Source: Peribacillus butanolivorans (GTDB lineage: Bacteria > Bacillota > Bacilli > Bacillales > DSM-1321). Taken from it: 64,000 nt of DNA. The position numbers and the translations under genes are program-made. The notes under the pieces are model-generated. The model saw only the letters and a program-made list of their open reading frames with translations. It was not told where the DNA came from and did not search any database. Location of the stretch: NCBI RefSeq assembly GCF_001273755.1, contig NZ_LGYA01000001.1, positions 3,459,540-3,523,539 of the forward strand. The letters are read 5' to 3'. Below, piece by piece: positions 9,083-21,145 of the stretch. Each line of letters starts with the position of its first letter. Positions within the stretch are counted from its first letter, which is position 1.

Positions 9083-9509
9083 AATCCTTTTTCTCCCCTA
9101 AACTTTATCGAGATATAGTGTAACTTTCAGCCATGGGTCAGAGAATATTCTCTAAAAGAGCCAACCTTTTTAATTCAAGGAATCTCTTCTTAGTAAAGTT
9201 ACAATGCTGCTTTTACCTTGATTCAGAGTCAGCCAATTTAAAATTATACGGAACATGTCGAATTATTTTTATGATAAAAACCTTGACTTCTCATTAACCT
9301 TTAGTTTATTCCTTATTAATTAAGTCTAAACCTTAAGATTACTTTTTTCTCACAATTTTTTATTATAGTCTATTTGATTAGAAGATGCCAACATTTAAAT
9401 TCCGATTCTTATTTTATACAAATCGATGGAATTTCAAATGTAAAAAGAGGAGAAAACCATGTAATTATTTCCTATTTTTGTGCGAAATTCCCTAAATCCC
9501 CTTAGCATT
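9083..9509. other. Long intergenic region between yqxD and yqfL
   Basis: This stretch should hold the promoter for yqxD-dnaG-sigA, but no convincing SigA pair stands out. It contains the perfect 14-bp palindrome AGAGAATATTCTCT at 9140-9153. On the plus strand GAGGAGAAAACC is followed by ATG then TAA at 9459-9464, a start-stop codon pair with a good binding site. No real gene seen. Confidence 0.5.
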
Positions 9510-9550
9510 AAAATGTGAGCTGACACTTAAAGTGTCTAGCTCACATTTTG
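9510..9550. terminator. Long near-perfect hairpin after yqfL
   Basis: About 19 bp of stem (AAAATGTGAGCT... against ...AGCTCACATTTT) with one bulged base and a very short AA loop. It lies 37 nt after the yqfL stop and ends in T4 on both strands, so it probably terminates ccpN-yqfL. Confidence 0.75.
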
Positions 9551-9586
9551 GTTTACCTTAATTTAAGAATTAAATAAATCCACCTA

Positions 9587-10408
9587 TCAACGATCTTTTT
9601 TTTGAAGGATATTGATAATCAAATTGGCTGTTTCTTCAACAGCTTTATTCGTAACATCAATGATTGGACAATTCAATCTCGAAATGATTGTATCAAAGTA
9701 CGTCAGCTCTTCTTTAATACGTTCCACATTTGCGTAAATAGCATGATCATTAAGCCCCAAAGACTTTAATCGCTCTTTACGAATATGGTTCAGCTTTTCC
9801 GGACTAATCTTTAAACCAATACATTTTTCAGGTGGGACCAGGAATAATTCTTCTGGTGGTTCCACTTCAGGCACTAAAGGTACATTAGCCACTTTATAAC
9901 GTTTATGGGCCAAATATTGAGATAGAGGTGTTTTTGAAGTGCGTGATACACCTACAAGGACGATATCTGCTCGTAAAATACCACGGGGATCCCGCCCATC
10001 ATCATATTTTACCGCAAATTCAATAGCTTCGACTCGCTTGAAATAATCATCATCAAGCTTTCTTACGAGACCAGGTTCATTAAGCGGTCCTTTTGGCGCT
10101 CTTTCCTGAAGGATGTCCATGAGCGGCCCTAAAATGTCATAAGCAGACAGATTTTCTTTTTCGACCTGTGCTTTCATGTAAGCTCTAATAGTTGGCTTAA
10201 CAAGGGTATAGGCAATGATCGCTCCATCTAATTTTGCCAGTGAAATTACTTCATCCACGTTTTGTTCATCTTCAATATACGGAATCCGTTTTATGGAAAA
10301 AGCAGATCCCGAGAACTGGCTTGCAGCTGCTTTTGTAACCAATTCCGCTGTTTCCCCCACTGAATCCGATACAACATATATAATAGAACCGTTCATATTC
10401 TCCGTCAT
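9587..10408 (-). CDS. yqfL: Pyruvate, phosphate dikinase/PEP synthase regulatory protein family (YqfL)
   Basis: A 273-residue DUF299-family protein, a bifunctional ADP-dependent kinase/phosphorylase that acts on PPDK or PEP synthase in other bacteria. The N-terminal [14 protein letters not shown] and the P-loop-like [30 protein letters not shown] are diagnostic; the end [14 protein letters not shown] helix is present as [12 protein letters not shown]. An upstream in-frame start exists inside ccpN; I chose ATG 10408, but ATG 10396 is equally compatible with family length. In B. subtilis the pair ccpN-yqfL controls gluconeogenesis. Confidence 0.88.
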   Translation of the reverse strand: MTENMNGSIIYVVSDSVGETAELVTKAAASQFSGSAFSIKRIPYIEDEQNVDEVISLAKLDGAIIAYTLVKPTIRAYMKAQVEKENLSAYDILGPLMDILQERAPKGPLNEPGLVRKLDDDYFKRVEAIEFAVKYDDGRDPRGILRADIVLVGVSRTSKTPLSQYLAHKRYKVANVPLVPEVEPPEELFLVPPEKCIGLKISPEKLNHIRKERLKSLGLNDHAIYANVERIKEELTYFDTIISRLNCPIIDVTNKAVEETANLIINILQKKDR

Positions 10409-10424
10409 TCCTTTTGCAAGCCCC

Positions 10425-11060
10425 CTAATAGCCTTCATCAGCTAAAGCTACGAATGCTTTTGTTATATTGGTTTTTGTAATTCTTCCGATTACTTCATAG
10501 CCTTTTTCTGTTTCTTTGACGACCGGTAATGAGTCGATTTGTTTATCAATCAATTTTTTGGCAACATCAATCATTAAGTCTTCTTTTGAACACATTGTAA
10601 TATTGGGCATCCTAGTCATAATAATATTGACTGGAATGGAGTTAAGTTCTTGCTTACCTATACTTGCACGCAACAAGTCTTTCCTTGATAAGACACCAAC
10701 TAGCAGAGCATGCTTATCGACAACAAACATGGTACCGACATCTTCTAAAAACATCATGACGATTGCATCATATACGGAAATGCCTTCATCAACAACGACA
10801 GGGATCGATTGATAGTCTCGTACATAAAGATGGTTCAAACTATCTGTCAAAAGCTGTGTTCCTGACCTGCCTGTATAAAAATACCCGACACGCGGCCTCG
10901 CATCAAGAAAGCCTGCCATCGTTAAGATAGCAAGATCGGGACGAAGCGTCGCTCTTGTAAGGCTCAGTCTATCGGCAATATGTTCACCTGTAATCGGTCC
11001 ATTCTCTTTAACAATTTGTAAAATATGCTCCTGACGCTTATTCAATTGGATTATAATCAC
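10425..11060 (-). CDS. ccpN: Transcriptional repressor CcpN
   Basis: A 211-residue repressor with an N-terminal helix-turn-helix ([20 protein letters not shown] near residue 5, then [20 protein letters not shown]) and two CBS domains (about 75-130 and 140-205, with [20 protein letters not shown]). In B. subtilis CcpN represses gapB, pckA and the small RNA SR1 on glycolytic carbon. Two GTG codons in tandem (11063, 11060) could start; neither has ideal spacing to GGGGTGG, so the start is uncertain by a few residues. It ends 16 nt before the yqfL start. Confidence 0.92.
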   Translation of the reverse strand: MIIIQLNKRQEHILQIVKENGPITGEHIADRLSLTRATLRPDLAILTMAGFLDARPRVGYFYTGRSGTQLLTDSLNHLYVRDYQSIPVVVDEGISVYDAIVMMFLEDVGTMFVVDKHALLVGVLSRKDLLRASIGKQELNSIPVNIIMTRMPNITMCSKEDLMIDVAKKLIDKQIDSLPVVKETEKGYEVIGRITKTNITKAFVALADEGY

Positions 11061-11173
11061 CACCCCACTGCTTTCGCAGAGAAAAGTAACAAAAGTTATT
11101 CATCTAACAATTATATACTATATTATTTAATAAAAGCAGGTTTGTCCTATTTATTGACCATTTAATATTTTAA

Positions 11174-11210
11174 GAAATCGGAAACCTTTATATAAAGTGT
11201 CTCCGATTTC
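11174..11210 (-). terminator. Hairpin after glyS
   Basis: GAAATCGGA at one end pairs with TCCGATTTC at the other, and an inner CTTTATATAAAG extends the stem. The T-tract is weak, so terminator function is likely but not certain. Confidence 0.6.
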
Positions 11211-11225
11211 GATGAATCCTTTCAA

Positions 11226-13295
11226 TTATGAAAGGATAATTTTATTCATAGCCGCAAAGCCTGAAACTAAATCGCTAATTTCTTTCATTAGGGATAAGCG
11301 GTTATTACGGATTGCTTCATCATCTGCCATGACCATTGTATTCTCGAAATATGATTCTATTTCCGATTGAAGCGAGATAAGATGTTCAAAACGCTCTTTC
11401 TCTTTTTTAGATTCAGCATATCGCAATGCTACTGTTTGATATTTTTCATAAAGCGCTTTTTCCTGCTCATTTTCAAAAGTATTCGGGTCAACTGTCACTT
11501 TATGGTCACACTTTACAGCAATATTCATAACACGACTTAATGCTTCGAGGCTTTCTTTAAAGCCTGCTTCATCTTTTTTCGCGTCCAATACATGAGCACG
11601 TTCTACTAAAGAGTGTATAAACCCAATCTCGTCGATCAGAACGGCATCAATTAAATCATAACGAATCTGCTGTTCTTGAAGTAAATGTTTTACCCGCGCT
11701 TTAAAGAAGGTAAACATGTCTGCTTTTACTTCCTCTAAATCGCGTTTTAGAAGACCTTTTGATTCAAGTCCTTTAAGTCCTAGAGTAATAAGCTCTTCTA
11801 AAGAGATATTCCATTTTTTCTCCGCTAAAATTTGAACAACACCACTTGCCTGTCTTCTCAATGCGTATGGATCCTGGGAGCCGGTTGGAATGACGCCAAT
11901 AGCAAAGAATGATGCGAGAGTATCAATTTTTTCGGCTATACTTACAACTGCTCCAATAACAGAAGGCGGAACATTGTCATCCGCATGTCTTGGCATGTAG
12001 TGTTCATTGATTGCAGCCGCTACTTCTTTTGCTTCTCCTTTTAGGAGCGCATACTTCTCACCCATATACCCTTGTAATTCGGGGAATTCATAAACCATAT
12101 GACTGACTAAATCAAATTTAGCAATTTCAGCTGCACGAAGCGCCAGATCCTTTTCTGCCTTTAAATTCAAAGCATCTGCCAGAACGCCTGTTACCGCTGT
12201 TACACGGGCTGTTTTCTCAGCTAAGGTACCTATTTCTTCATGATAAACGATGCTGTCGAGTTTTTTCAAAGCATCTGCTATCTCTTTTTTCTGATCTTCT
12301 TTAAAGAAGAATGCCGCATCCGATAAACGGGCACGCAACACTTTTTCATTTCCTTTAGATACCTTTTCTAGATGACGGTCATCTCCATTACGAACGGTTA
12401 CAAAGAATGCGAGTAACTTACCGTCTTGATCTTTAACTGGGAAATAACGTTGGTGCTCCTTCATTGAAGTGATCAAAACTTCAGCTGGAAGTTCAAGGAA
12501 TTCTTCTTCAAAGTGGCCAAATAACACCGTTGGGTACTCCACCAAATTATTAACTTCTTCAAGCAGATCTTCATCAACTGGGATAATCCAGCCTTTTTCC
12601 TGCTCAAGACTTTTAATCTGTTCTAAAATAACACTACGACGTTTATCTGGATTAGCCATGACAAACTGGTCTCTTAACGTTGCTTCGTACTGTTCAGGAG
12701 CCTCTATCATTGCAACTTCTCCTAAGAAGCGATGTCCCTTTGTTTCACGGCCAGTTTCAACATCAGCTATGGAAAATGGCACTACTTCGTTGCCGAATAA
12801 TGCAATCAGCCATTTAATCGGACGGACGAAACGAAGGTCTTGGTTGGCCCAACGCATATTTTTCGGGAACGTCATCCCGCTGATAATTTCCTGTAACTCA
12901 GATAAAAGCTGGGAAGTCGGTTGTCCTTTAATGAATTTATTTACATGGGCATATTCAATACCCTTAAGTTCTTTAAAATAAATATCCTCGGCGGTCATCC
13001 CTTGGCCTCTAACAAACCCCAATGCTGCTTTAGACCAGTTTCCTTCACTGTCCAAAGCAATTTTTTTAGCTGGTCCTTTTGCTTCTTCTTCGATATCTTT
13101 TTGTGATTCTGAAACGTCTTTTACCAATATGGCCAAACGTCTTGGTGTGGAAAAAGCTTCAACCGCTCCGAATTCAATTGCTTTTTCCTTAAGCCATTTC
13201 TGTACTTTATCTGACAACTGTTTCATAGACGCTGTCACAAAACGAGCCGGCATCTCTTCCAATCCAATTTCCAATAACAAATCACGCTTGCTCAT
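11226..13295 (-). CDS. glyS: Glycyl-tRNA synthetase beta subunit
   Basis: A 689-residue beta chain of the alpha2-beta2 glycyl-tRNA synthetase. It begins [15 protein letters not shown], the family hallmark, and carries the HD-like middle region and a C-terminal anticodon-binding domain (DALS-like, residues about 575-680). It starts with ATG behind AAAGGGGAG, 14 nt inside the end of glyQ, so the two subunits are co-translated. The T-box upstream of glyQ controls both. Confidence 0.96.
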   Translation of the reverse strand: MSKRDLLLEIGLEEMPARFVTASMKQLSDKVQKWLKEKAIEFGAVEAFSTPRRLAILVKDVSESQKDIEEEAKGPAKKIALDSEGNWSKAALGFVRGQGMTAEDIYFKELKGIEYAHVNKFIKGQPTSQLLSELQEIISGMTFPKNMRWANQDLRFVRPIKWLIALFGNEVVPFSIADVETGRETKGHRFLGEVAMIEAPEQYEATLRDQFVMANPDKRRSVILEQIKSLEQEKGWIIPVDEDLLEEVNNLVEYPTVLFGHFEEEFLELPAEVLITSMKEHQRYFPVKDQDGKLLAFFVTVRNGDDRHLEKVSKGNEKVLRARLSDAAFFFKEDQKKEIADALKKLDSIVYHEEIGTLAEKTARVTAVTGVLADALNLKAEKDLALRAAEIAKFDLVSHMVYEFPELQGYMGEKYALLKGEAKEVAAAINEHYMPRHADDNVPPSVIGAVVSIAEKIDTLASFFAIGVIPTGSQDPYALRRQASGVVQILAEKKWNISLEELITLGLKGLESKGLLKRDLEEVKADMFTFFKARVKHLLQEQQIRYDLIDAVLIDEIGFIHSLVERAHVLDAKKDEAGFKESLEALSRVMNIAVKCDHKVTVDPNTFENEQEKALYEKYQTVALRYAESKKEKERFEHLISLQSEIESYFENTMVMADDEAIRNNRLSLMKEISDLVSGFAAMNKIILS

Positions 13296-14178
13296 TTGTA
13301 TTCTCCCCTTTCACTTTCAGAATCGGGAAGCCTAATTTTTCCCGCTCTTCATAGAAGGTTTTGGCAACCTTACGTGCTAAGTTACGGCAGCGGGCTATAT
13401 ACCCCGTTCTTTCAGTTACTGAAATCGCACCTTTTGCATCCAAAAGATTAAATGTATGTGAACATTTTAAAACATAATCATAGGCAGGATGTACAAGCCC
13501 TTCTTCCATTTGGCGATGTGCTTCCTTTTCATACATTGTGAAAAGTTGAAATAACATATCAAGGTCGGATGTTTCAAACGTATATTTTGAATGCTCGTAT
13601 TCCGGCTGTCCAAAAATATCCCGTACTGTAAATCCTTCTGTCCATTCTAGATCAAACACATTTTCTTTTTCCTGAATGTAGGAAGCTAGACGCTCGATTC
13701 CATATGTAATTTCCACGGAAACCGGCTTACACTCAAGACCGCCTACCTGTTGGAAATACGTAAATTGTGTAATTTCCATTCCATCAAGCCAAACTTCCCA
13801 GCCGAGACCAGCACAACCTAATGATGGGTTTTCCCAGTTATCTTCTACAAAGCGAATATCATGCTCAAGTGGGTTAATACCTAATGCACGCAATGAATCC
13901 AAATACAGCTCTTGGATATTGTCTGGGGATGGCTTCATGATCACTTGGAATTGATGATGTTGATAGAGACGATTAGGATTCTCTCCATAACGACCGTCTG
14001 CTGGACGGCGGGATGGCTCCACATAAGCAACACTCCACGGTTCAGGTCCAATTGCTCTAAGGAACGTATAAGGGCTCATCGTTCCTGCCCCCTTCTCGAC
14101 ATCATAAGCATTCATTAATATGCAGCCTTGTTCAGACCAATGCTTTTGTAAAGTTAAAATCATATTTTGAATATTCAT
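13282..14178 (-). CDS. glyQ: Glycyl-tRNA synthetase alpha subunit
   Basis: A 298-residue class II synthetase subunit that forms glycyl-adenylate and, with GlyS, charges tRNA-Gly. The conserved stretches are [20 protein letters not shown] at the N-terminus, [20 protein letters not shown] and [23 protein letters not shown] start with GGAGGTG eight bases upstream. An untranslated or cryptically translated gap of about 160 nt separates it from the T-box terminator. Confidence 0.97.
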   Translation of the reverse strand: MNIQNMILTLQKHWSEQGCILMNAYDVEKGAGTMSPYTFLRAIGPEPWSVAYVEPSRRPADGRYGENPNRLYQHHQFQVIMKPSPDNIQELYLDSLRALGINPLEHDIRFVEDNWENPSLGCAGLGWEVWLDGMEITQFTYFQQVGGLECKPVSVEITYGIERLASYIQEKENVFDLEWTEGFTVRDIFGQPEYEHSKYTFETSDLDMLFQLFTMYEKEAHRQMEEGLVHPAYDYVLKCSHTFNLLDAKGAISVTERTGYIARCRNLARKVAKTFYEEREKLGFPILKVKGENTNEQA

Positions 14179-14232
14179 CGTACACCTCCAAATTATTTAA
14201 AACGCCTCTTTATGAATTAGGGACGGGAACTC

Positions 14233-14328
14233 CTATACCAGTAATTTTGAATCGTTTATCGGCCACGCATGCATTTCACCAATTAATTCAAGTGTTTTAC
14301 CGGTCCATTCATTGTTATTCTTTCGCAT
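14233..14328 (-). other. Candidate 31-codon ORF between T-box and glyQ
   Basis: An open frame starts with ATG ten bases past the T-box terminator U-tract and ends with TAG 54 nt before glyQ. The product begins MRKNNNEWTGKTLELIGEMH and has a normal protein-like composition. It lacks a recognisable Shine-Dalgarno sequence, so it may be chance or a gene remnant. Confidence 0.25.
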
Positions 14329-14337
14329 TTTTGCAAA

Positions 14338-14552
14338 CAAAAAACTCCCGTCTCTATGCGAAATGCATAGGGACGAGAGTTTACCCGCGGTTCCACCCTA
14401 ATTGCCGTTAATAAACCGGCCTCTTTTCAAAGCTACATGCTCCGGAACGCCTTCCCTGTAAATCCATACCCCGGCTTTCACCATCCCAGGTTCGCTTTTT
14501 ATGGAGAATGACAGATACTCTTTTCCATCAACGCAATCTTCTTATTTTAATG
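14338..14552 (-). promoter_or_regulatory. Glycine T-box riboswitch leader
   Basis: The T-box sequence AGGGTGGAACCGCG lies at 14386-14399 (minus strand). It is followed by a strong terminator (14339-14378; ACTCTCGTCCCTATGC against GCATAGAGACGGGAGT, then T6). Upstream is a Stem I-like region with a candidate specifier GGC (Gly) at 14449-14451. Uncharged tRNA-Gly would pair with the T-box bulge and favour antitermination into glyQ-glyS. The class is certain; the exact specifier base positions are inferred. Confidence 0.93.
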
Positions 14553-14558
14553 ATTAGA

Positions 14559-14587
14559 ATTTTATACAATCAGGCCTGGAATGTCAA
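14559..14587 (-). promoter_or_regulatory. SigA promoter of the glyQS T-box transcript
   Basis: Minus strand: perfect TTGACA (14582-14587), 17-nt spacer, TAAAAT (14559-14564). It sits 12 nt beyond the recO stop, with no terminator between, so recO read-through would also meet the T-box. Confidence 0.8.
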
Positions 14588-14598
14588 TAGGTCAAATC

Positions 14599-15351
14599 TT
14601 AAAACATATCTTTCATCGTATCAATCTGTTTTAAGAACTTTTTTGATTTTATATGGAGGCCTGAATACTCTTCATAATAAGCATCAATGATTTTCTGCAG
14701 TTCTTTTTTCGTTTCAGGCTTAACCGAAATGTTTCCAAGCCTTGATAAATCCAAATAATAAAATATTCGCAGCAATTTAACGGCTGCGGGTGAAATTTTA
14801 TAGTGATATGGGTCTTTTCCCAGACAGCGGTGACAAATAAAACCACCTTCCCGTAGCGAGAAGGAGAATTCCCCTTCTGTTTCACCACAAACAGCACATT
14901 GATTTAGTACTGGGTTAATCCCGTTGACGGGCAGCATCTTCATTTCGAAAATAAATTTCAAAACCTCCGCGTCATATTCTTCGTTTATGTAATGCAAGGT
15001 TTGCGAGAGTAATTCAAACAGATATGGATTTGGTTTCTTATCATCTACGCTTTTATCAACCAATTCAACAATGTATGAAGCATATGCAGTGGCAAAAAGG
15101 TCCTCCCTTATAAAACGAAGCGAGTCGACCATTTCTCCTTGTTGAAGACTTCCGAGTCCGCTTGATGTAGAAACAAGGAAATACCCGGAGCAAAAAAGTT
15201 GGGTGACGGCAGCAAGCCTGCTATTAGGTTTACTGGCTCCTCTAGCCATAACTCCAATTTTCCCTAGCTCACGGGTATAAATAGTAATAATTTTGTTGTT
15301 TTCTCCATATGCAGTCCGTCTTATGACAATGCCTTCACATTTTTGGAGCAT
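14599..15351 (-). CDS. recO: DNA repair protein RecO
   Basis: A 250-residue recombination mediator that, with RecR, loads RecA onto SSB-coated single strands. It has the N-terminal OB fold ([20 protein letters not shown]) and [16 protein letters not shown], an alpha-helical middle, and a zinc site CAVC...CHRC near residues 153-175. ATG start with GGGTGGTG upstream. It lies 33 nt after yqzL. Confidence 0.94.
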   Translation of the reverse strand: MLQKCEGIVIRRTAYGENNKIITIYTRELGKIGVMARGASKPNSRLAAVTQLFCSGYFLVSTSSGLGSLQQGEMVDSLRFIREDLFATAYASYIVELVDKSVDDKKPNPYLFELLSQTLHYINEEYDAEVLKFIFEMKMLPVNGINPVLNQCAVCGETEGEFSFSLREGGFICHRCLGKDPYHYKISPAAVKLLRIFYYLDLSRLGNISVKPETKKELQKIIDAYYEEYSGLHIKSKKFLKQIDTMKDMF

Positions 15352-15384
15352 ACCAAGACACCACCCATGCTTGCCAAGACTATC

Positions 15385-15528
15385 TTATGAAACAGGAAAA
15401 TCAATATCTGCTAGCTCATCACTCAATACTAAGGGTCTTTCCTGTCTTTCGACTTCTATCTCCTTAAACAGCAAATAGGTGTCCACATTACCTGTTTCAC
15501 TAAATAACTCCCAGGTAAAATCCAACAT
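15385..15528 (-). CDS. yqzL: YqzL family small protein
   Basis: A 47-residue protein beginning MLDFTWELFSETGNVDTYLL, which I recognise as the YqzL family conserved between era and recO in bacilli. It is acidic and has no membrane segment. AAGGTGG precedes the ATG at 7-nt spacing. Function unknown. Confidence 0.88.
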   Translation of the reverse strand: MLDFTWELFSETGNVDTYLLFKEIEVERQERPLVLSDELADIDFPVS

Positions 15529-15627
15529 ATAAAGCCCACCTTTCATTTTTAACTAGCAATATAAATATCCGACCATATGATTAGCTTGACCTTTTTCCAC
15601 ACTTTCATGAAGCGTAAATTTTGCTAA

Positions 15628-16987
<1,360 letters not shown>

Positions 16988-17365
16988 CTATAGACCAAAC
17001 TTCGGCAAAAAGATAATCAATCCAACTATTATAGAAAATATAGCATATATGAATACAGCTCCGGCTGCAATATCTTTTGCCTGCTTAGCAAGGGGATGGA
17101 TTTGGTCTGTTACCAGGTCTACAACTCTTTCAATCGCTGAATTAACGAGCTCTAATGTAATCGTACCAGCAATGGCAGCCAAAATGAACAGCCATTCCAT
17201 CCCATTCAATGAGAAATACCAACCAAAGAATACGACGATTACTGTTAATAAGAAATGAATCTTTATATTACGTTCTGTTCGAACTGCTTCCAAAATCCCC
17301 TGACAGGCAAAAGAGAAGCTTTTTATTAAAGGATACTTTTTTTTACCCTTCTCTTGAAAGTCCAT
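16988..17365 (-). CDS. dgkA: Undecaprenol kinase DgkA
   Basis: A 125-residue integral-membrane kinase with three transmembrane helices (about 36-52, 55-72, 97-118). The active-site signature is [15 protein letters not shown]. Gram-positive members phosphorylate undecaprenol to recycle the cell-wall carrier lipid. Its start lies inside the last 23 nt of ybeY, so the genes are overlapping. Confidence 0.92.
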   Translation of the reverse strand: MDFQEKGKKKYPLIKSFSFACQGILEAVRTERNIKIHFLLTVIVVFFGWYFSLNGMEWLFILAAIAGTITLELVNSAIERVVDLVTDQIHPLAKQAKDIAAGAVFIYAIFSIIVGLIIFLPKFGL

Positions 17366-17819
17366 ATTCTTCCAAGATCTCCTTTTGTTTAGTAAACATC
17401 ACTTTTTCATCTTCTTCAGTCATGTGATCAAAGCCTAGTAAATGAAGAAAACCATGAAGAGCTAAAAACCCAAGTTCACGGTCAAAAGAATGTCCGTATT
17501 CTTCTGCCTGCTCCTTTGTACGCTCAATGGAAATGATAATATCACCAAGCATACGAGGCATTTCGGCCCCGATAATTTCCACTTCATCTTCACCCATCTC
17601 TTCCAGTGCAAAAGAAATGACATCGGTAGCTGCATCTTTATGGCGATATTCTTTATTGATTTCCTGAATTCTCTTATTATCTACAAAAGTGACAGACAGT
17701 TCCGTATCTTCTTCAATATTTTCTTTTTTAGCCGCAAATTGCAGAATACTTTCAACAAGGTTCTGAGCTTTTTCCGTAACTTCGTTCGTTTCATCCATTA
17801 AATCGATTGCTAAAATCAT
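17343..17819 (-). CDS. ybeY: Endoribonuclease YbeY
   Basis: A 158-residue metalloprotein of rRNA maturation and 70S quality control. The zinc motif [11 protein letters not shown] (about 120-130) and the substrate loop TDVISFAL are intact. The ATG overlaps the pgpH stop by 4 nt (ATGA), so the two are coupled. Same operon order as B. subtilis yqfF-yqfG-dgkA-cdd-era. Confidence 0.95.
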   Translation of the reverse strand: MILAIDLMDETNEVTEKAQNLVESILQFAAKKENIEEDTELSVTFVDNKRIQEINKEYRHKDAATDVISFALEEMGEDEVEIIGAEMPRMLGDIIISIERTKEQAEEYGHSFDRELGFLALHGFLHLLGFDHMTEEDEKVMFTKQKEILEEYGLSREG

Positions 17820-19987
17820 TCTTTCACCTTCTGTCCTAATTTATCCGGCTCCGGATATTCAATCCTAGAGTGGAAGATACCATTAAGCGATTCACATAAG
17901 GAATGCTTCACGATACTTAATTCTCTCATAGTAATGTCACATTCATCAAATTGACCGTCTTGAATTCGGTCCTGAATAATAAAACTTACCAGCTCTTCAA
18001 TCTTCTCAGGTGTAGGGTGCTGCATCGATCTCACCGCGGCCTCTACACTATCAGCAATCCCTATGACAGCGACTTCCTTCATTTTCGCTCTCGGGCCTGG
18101 GTAACGGTAACAGGCTTCAACTGTCGTATCATCCTGCTTCTTCGCCTTATGATAGAAAAATTTCAATAAAGTAGTCCCGTGATGCTGCTCCGCAATATCA
18201 ACAATCTCTTTCGGGAATTTATGACTGCGCAACATCTCTCCACCATCAACAGCATGGGCAATGATGATATCCCTACTCGTTTCCGGCTGCAGTCGATCAT
18301 GCGGGTTTTCCTCATTCATCTGATTCTCGATGAAAAAATGCGGACGTTTCGTCTTGCCTATATCATGATAATAACTGCCGACCCTTGCAAGCAATCCATT
18401 TGATCCAATAGCTTCACAAGCTGATTCCGCTAAATTGGCCACCATTACACTGTGATGGTAGGTTCCTGGCGCTTCAATTAAAATTTTTCGTAGTAAAGGG
18501 TGGTTTGGATTTGAAAGTTCGATTAGCTTCATCGATGATAAGATCCCGAAACCTGCCTCAAAAAACGGTAACAGGCCCATTGTCAAAACAGCTGAACCCA
18601 CTCCCGATCCTATAGCTGCAGCAGCATAGTACAAATACTCCATTTTAGTATAATGCCCGTCCATTATAAAGATAAGCGAAAATACAAATGCCATATTGAT
18701 TAAAGACATCAGAAGTCCTGCAATCAGAACTTTTGATTTGAAATTTGGGCGCGATAATATAATGATTGCCGCCAAACCCCCGAAAATAATATAAAGTCCC
18801 ATCGAGAAATCTAGATTTCCAGGTGTATCACCATTAAATATAATCGTACCATACGAACCTAATAAAATAATCATTGCTACAGCTAGCTTATCATTCAATA
18901 AAATCTTAATAAGCATAGCCGCCATGGCACCTGGGAAAATGTATTCCAAATTCGAATTTTTAAGATCTGCCAAAACACTGACAGTTTTCATAGTTGCCAT
19001 TGAAAGGATAAAGACAAGACTGAAGATCAATAACTGATTGTATTTGTTATCCCTTTTGGAAATTGAAAAGGAAAAAAAGTAATAAAAAGCTCCAAAAGTT
19101 AAAAGGATAAATAGCAGTAGCCCAATATAAGGATAAATGGTAGACTCTGTACTTAAAAAACCTGCCAGTTCAAGTTGCCTGTACACATCCCGGTCTACTA
19201 GCTGATTTTCTTCAACAATAATCTGCCCCTGAAGAATTCTAATAGGCTCTACGCTTTCGATTGCTTTCCTACGTTGCTCCTCGGTTTTATCCTTATCGAA
19301 AAACACATTTTGGATGATTGCCGTGCGTGCAAGGGAATTAGAGGCTTTTTTCATATCGCTATTAATGCTCATATACCCTAATTCTTCTACAACCTTTTTC
19401 TTGGCATTTTCAACATCACTGGCCGCAATTCGTGAGCTCATCACATTATTAACAGCCGTGATCGTTGAGTCTTTTGCTATTTCTAACTCATCTTCATCCG
19501 CCTGCACTAAAGCAAGGAAAACAGAATCCTCAATATTTCTATTGACTTCATCTGTCAATTTTTCTTTTAAAATGGAAACCTTCTGAGCATCAGTTTTTAT
19601 TGGTTCCTTTTTATCTTCCTTTCCTTCCTCTTTTTTATCTCTTTCAGGATCTGTTTCTTTATTCACCTCAATTGCCGAATCAAAAATGGATGAGATCAGA
19701 TCGACTTTATTTTTGGCGTATTCTTTTTTTAATGTATAGACATCCGCCACTTGTTTTGAAATCTCTTCTTTTTCTTGTTCGGTCTTATATGTATCTTCTA
19801 CAGTCTTTGTTGAACGAATAGTTTGTTCTGCCGGCTTAAAAAGCTCTACCTGGATTTTTTCCGGTTTGACATTGGAAAACATTAATCCATACGCAAACAA
19901 ACCAAGTATCAGAAACAACAGTACTTGAAAAAAACGATGGACCAATAGCCCCTTTATTTTAGTGAAAAATTTCTGGATACGATTCAA
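17816..19987 (-). CDS. pgpH: 7TM-HD cyclic-di-AMP phosphodiesterase PgpH
   Basis: A 723-residue membrane enzyme that hydrolyses c-di-AMP to pApA. There is an N-terminal membrane helix (about 18-36), a long extracellular 7TM-HD domain (about 40-285, Lys/Glu-rich), seven membrane segments (about 290-480), and a cytoplasmic HD domain with [16 protein letters not shown] and [14 protein letters not shown]. It starts with TTG behind AGGAGG, seven bases away. The extracellular region has a charged insert (EKDKKEEG-like, about 115-130). Confidence 0.95.
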   Translation of the reverse strand: MNRIQKFFTKIKGLLVHRFFQVLLFLILGLFAYGLMFSNVKPEKIQVELFKPAEQTIRSTKTVEDTYKTEQEKEEISKQVADVYTLKKEYAKNKVDLISSIFDSAIEVNKETDPERDKKEEGKEDKKEPIKTDAQKVSILKEKLTDEVNRNIEDSVFLALVQADEDELEIAKDSTITAVNNVMSSRIAASDVENAKKKVVEELGYMSINSDMKKASNSLARTAIIQNVFFDKDKTEEQRRKAIESVEPIRILQGQIIVEENQLVDRDVYRQLELAGFLSTESTIYPYIGLLLFILLTFGAFYYFFSFSISKRDNKYNQLLIFSLVFILSMATMKTVSVLADLKNSNLEYIFPGAMAAMLIKILLNDKLAVAMIILLGSYGTIIFNGDTPGNLDFSMGLYIIFGGLAAIIILSRPNFKSKVLIAGLLMSLINMAFVFSLIFIMDGHYTKMEYLYYAAAAIGSGVGSAVLTMGLLPFFEAGFGILSSMKLIELSNPNHPLLRKILIEAPGTYHHSVMVANLAESACEAIGSNGLLARVGSYYHDIGKTKRPHFFIENQMNEENPHDRLQPETSRDIIIAHAVDGGEMLRSHKFPKEIVDIAEQHHGTTLLKFFYHKAKKQDDTTVEACYRYPGPRAKMKEVAVIGIADSVEAAVRSMQHPTPEKIEELVSFIIQDRIQDGQFDECDITMRELSIVKHSLCESLNGIFHSRIEYPEPDKLGQKVKE

Positions 19988-20144
19988 GGAAGGTCCTCCT
20001 ATAAAAAAGTGATGTAATATTCTAGATATGTAAAATCATAACAGTTTTCTTGTTAATTTTCACATTGGTTATGATAAATGTAAAGCTTCTTCCGTTCTAT
20101 TTCTACTTTTTGCTAATAAAGACACATAATCTACACACAGCACG

Positions 20145-20177
20145 AAAAATCCGCCGAGTGGAATTGGCGGATTTTTT
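20145..20177. terminator. Terminator of the yqfC-yqfD-phoH genes
   Basis: ATCCGCC and GGCGGAT form a seven-base stem around a 10-nt loop, with T runs on both sides (T7 on plus, T5 on minus). It lies directly after the phoH stop, so pgpH must start its own transcript. Confidence 0.85.
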
Positions 20178-20179
20178 TC

Positions 20180-21142
20180 TTATTCCTTTGCCTGCTCGTA
20201 AGCAGTAATGATTTTGGCTACAAGTGGATGTCTTACAACATCACTTTGTTCAAAATAAACAAATGAAAGACCTTTAACATTTTTCAAGATTTCTTCAACC
20301 CTAACCAAACCAGACTTCATTCCTTTGGGAAGGTCAATCTGTGTACGGTCTCCCGTAATGACCATCTTTGAACCGAATCCAAGCCGAGTTAAGAACATTT
20401 TCATTTGGGCTTCAGTCGTATTTTGTGCCTCATCCAAGATGACAAATGCATCTTCAAGCGTACGTCCCCTCATGTAGGCAAGAGGAGCAATTTCAATCGT
20501 TCCACGTTCTATCATCCTTTGGGTCTGTTCCATCCCCAGAAGGTCATGTAGGGCGTCATATAACGGCCGTAGGTACGGATCTACTTTTTCCTTCAGATCT
20601 CCTGGCAGGAAACCAAGGCTTTCACCCGCTTCAACAGCCGGTCGAGTCAAGATAATTCTTTTAACATGGCCATTTTTTAATGCATTAATCGCCATCACTA
20701 CAGCAAGGTAGGTCTTCCCGGTTCCAGCAGGTCCAATTCCAAATACTAAGTCTTGCTTCTTTATAGCTTGAATATAGTATCTCTGACCGATTGTTTTGAC
20801 TTTAATAGATTTCCCTTTAGCTGTTTTAGCGATTTCCTCTTCATATAATTCACCGAAATATTCTAAGGTCCCTTTTCTAGCCAATTCAATTGCATATAGA
20901 ACATCCCTGGAACTGATTGTAATTCCTTTTCTAATTACTGTTAATAGTGCTTTCAATATTTCCTGACCCATTGTTACCCGCTCGATTTCTCCAGCAACAC
21001 TGATTGCTTCACCTCGGGTAATAACTGAAATTCCAAGCTCTTCTTCAAGCACTTTTACATTTGAATCTCCATTGCCCAATAAAGCCATTGCTTCATTAGG
21101 TGATTCTATTTCTAGCTTAATTACTTTCACATCATCTGCCAT
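20180..21142 (-). CDS. phoH: PhoH family ATPase
   Basis: A 320-residue PhoH-like P-loop protein. Walker A is GPAGTGKTYL (about 139-148), Walker B VILDEAQNTT (about 235-244), followed by KMFLTRLGFGSKMVITGDRTQ. An N-terminal KH-like segment is present. It is associated with RNA metabolism and neighbours ybeY in many genomes. Its AAGGAG ribosome binding site is the end of yqfD, 3 nt upstream. Confidence 0.94.
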   Translation of the reverse strand: MADDVKVIKLEIESPNEAMALLGNGDSNVKVLEEELGISVITRGEAISVAGEIERVTMGQEILKALLTVIRKGITISSRDVLYAIELARKGTLEYFGELYEEEIAKTAKGKSIKVKTIGQRYYIQAIKKQDLVFGIGPAGTGKTYLAVVMAINALKNGHVKRIILTRPAVEAGESLGFLPGDLKEKVDPYLRPLYDALHDLLGMEQTQRMIERGTIEIAPLAYMRGRTLEDAFVILDEAQNTTEAQMKMFLTRLGFGSKMVITGDRTQIDLPKGMKSGLVRVEEILKNVKGLSFVYFEQSDVVRHPLVAKIITAYEQAKE

Positions 21143-21145
21143 TCG

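Noticed and set aside
12469..12981. 170-codon plus-strand frame opposite glyS
   Set aside because: Antisense shadow of a conserved gene, no binding site, Ser-rich translation.
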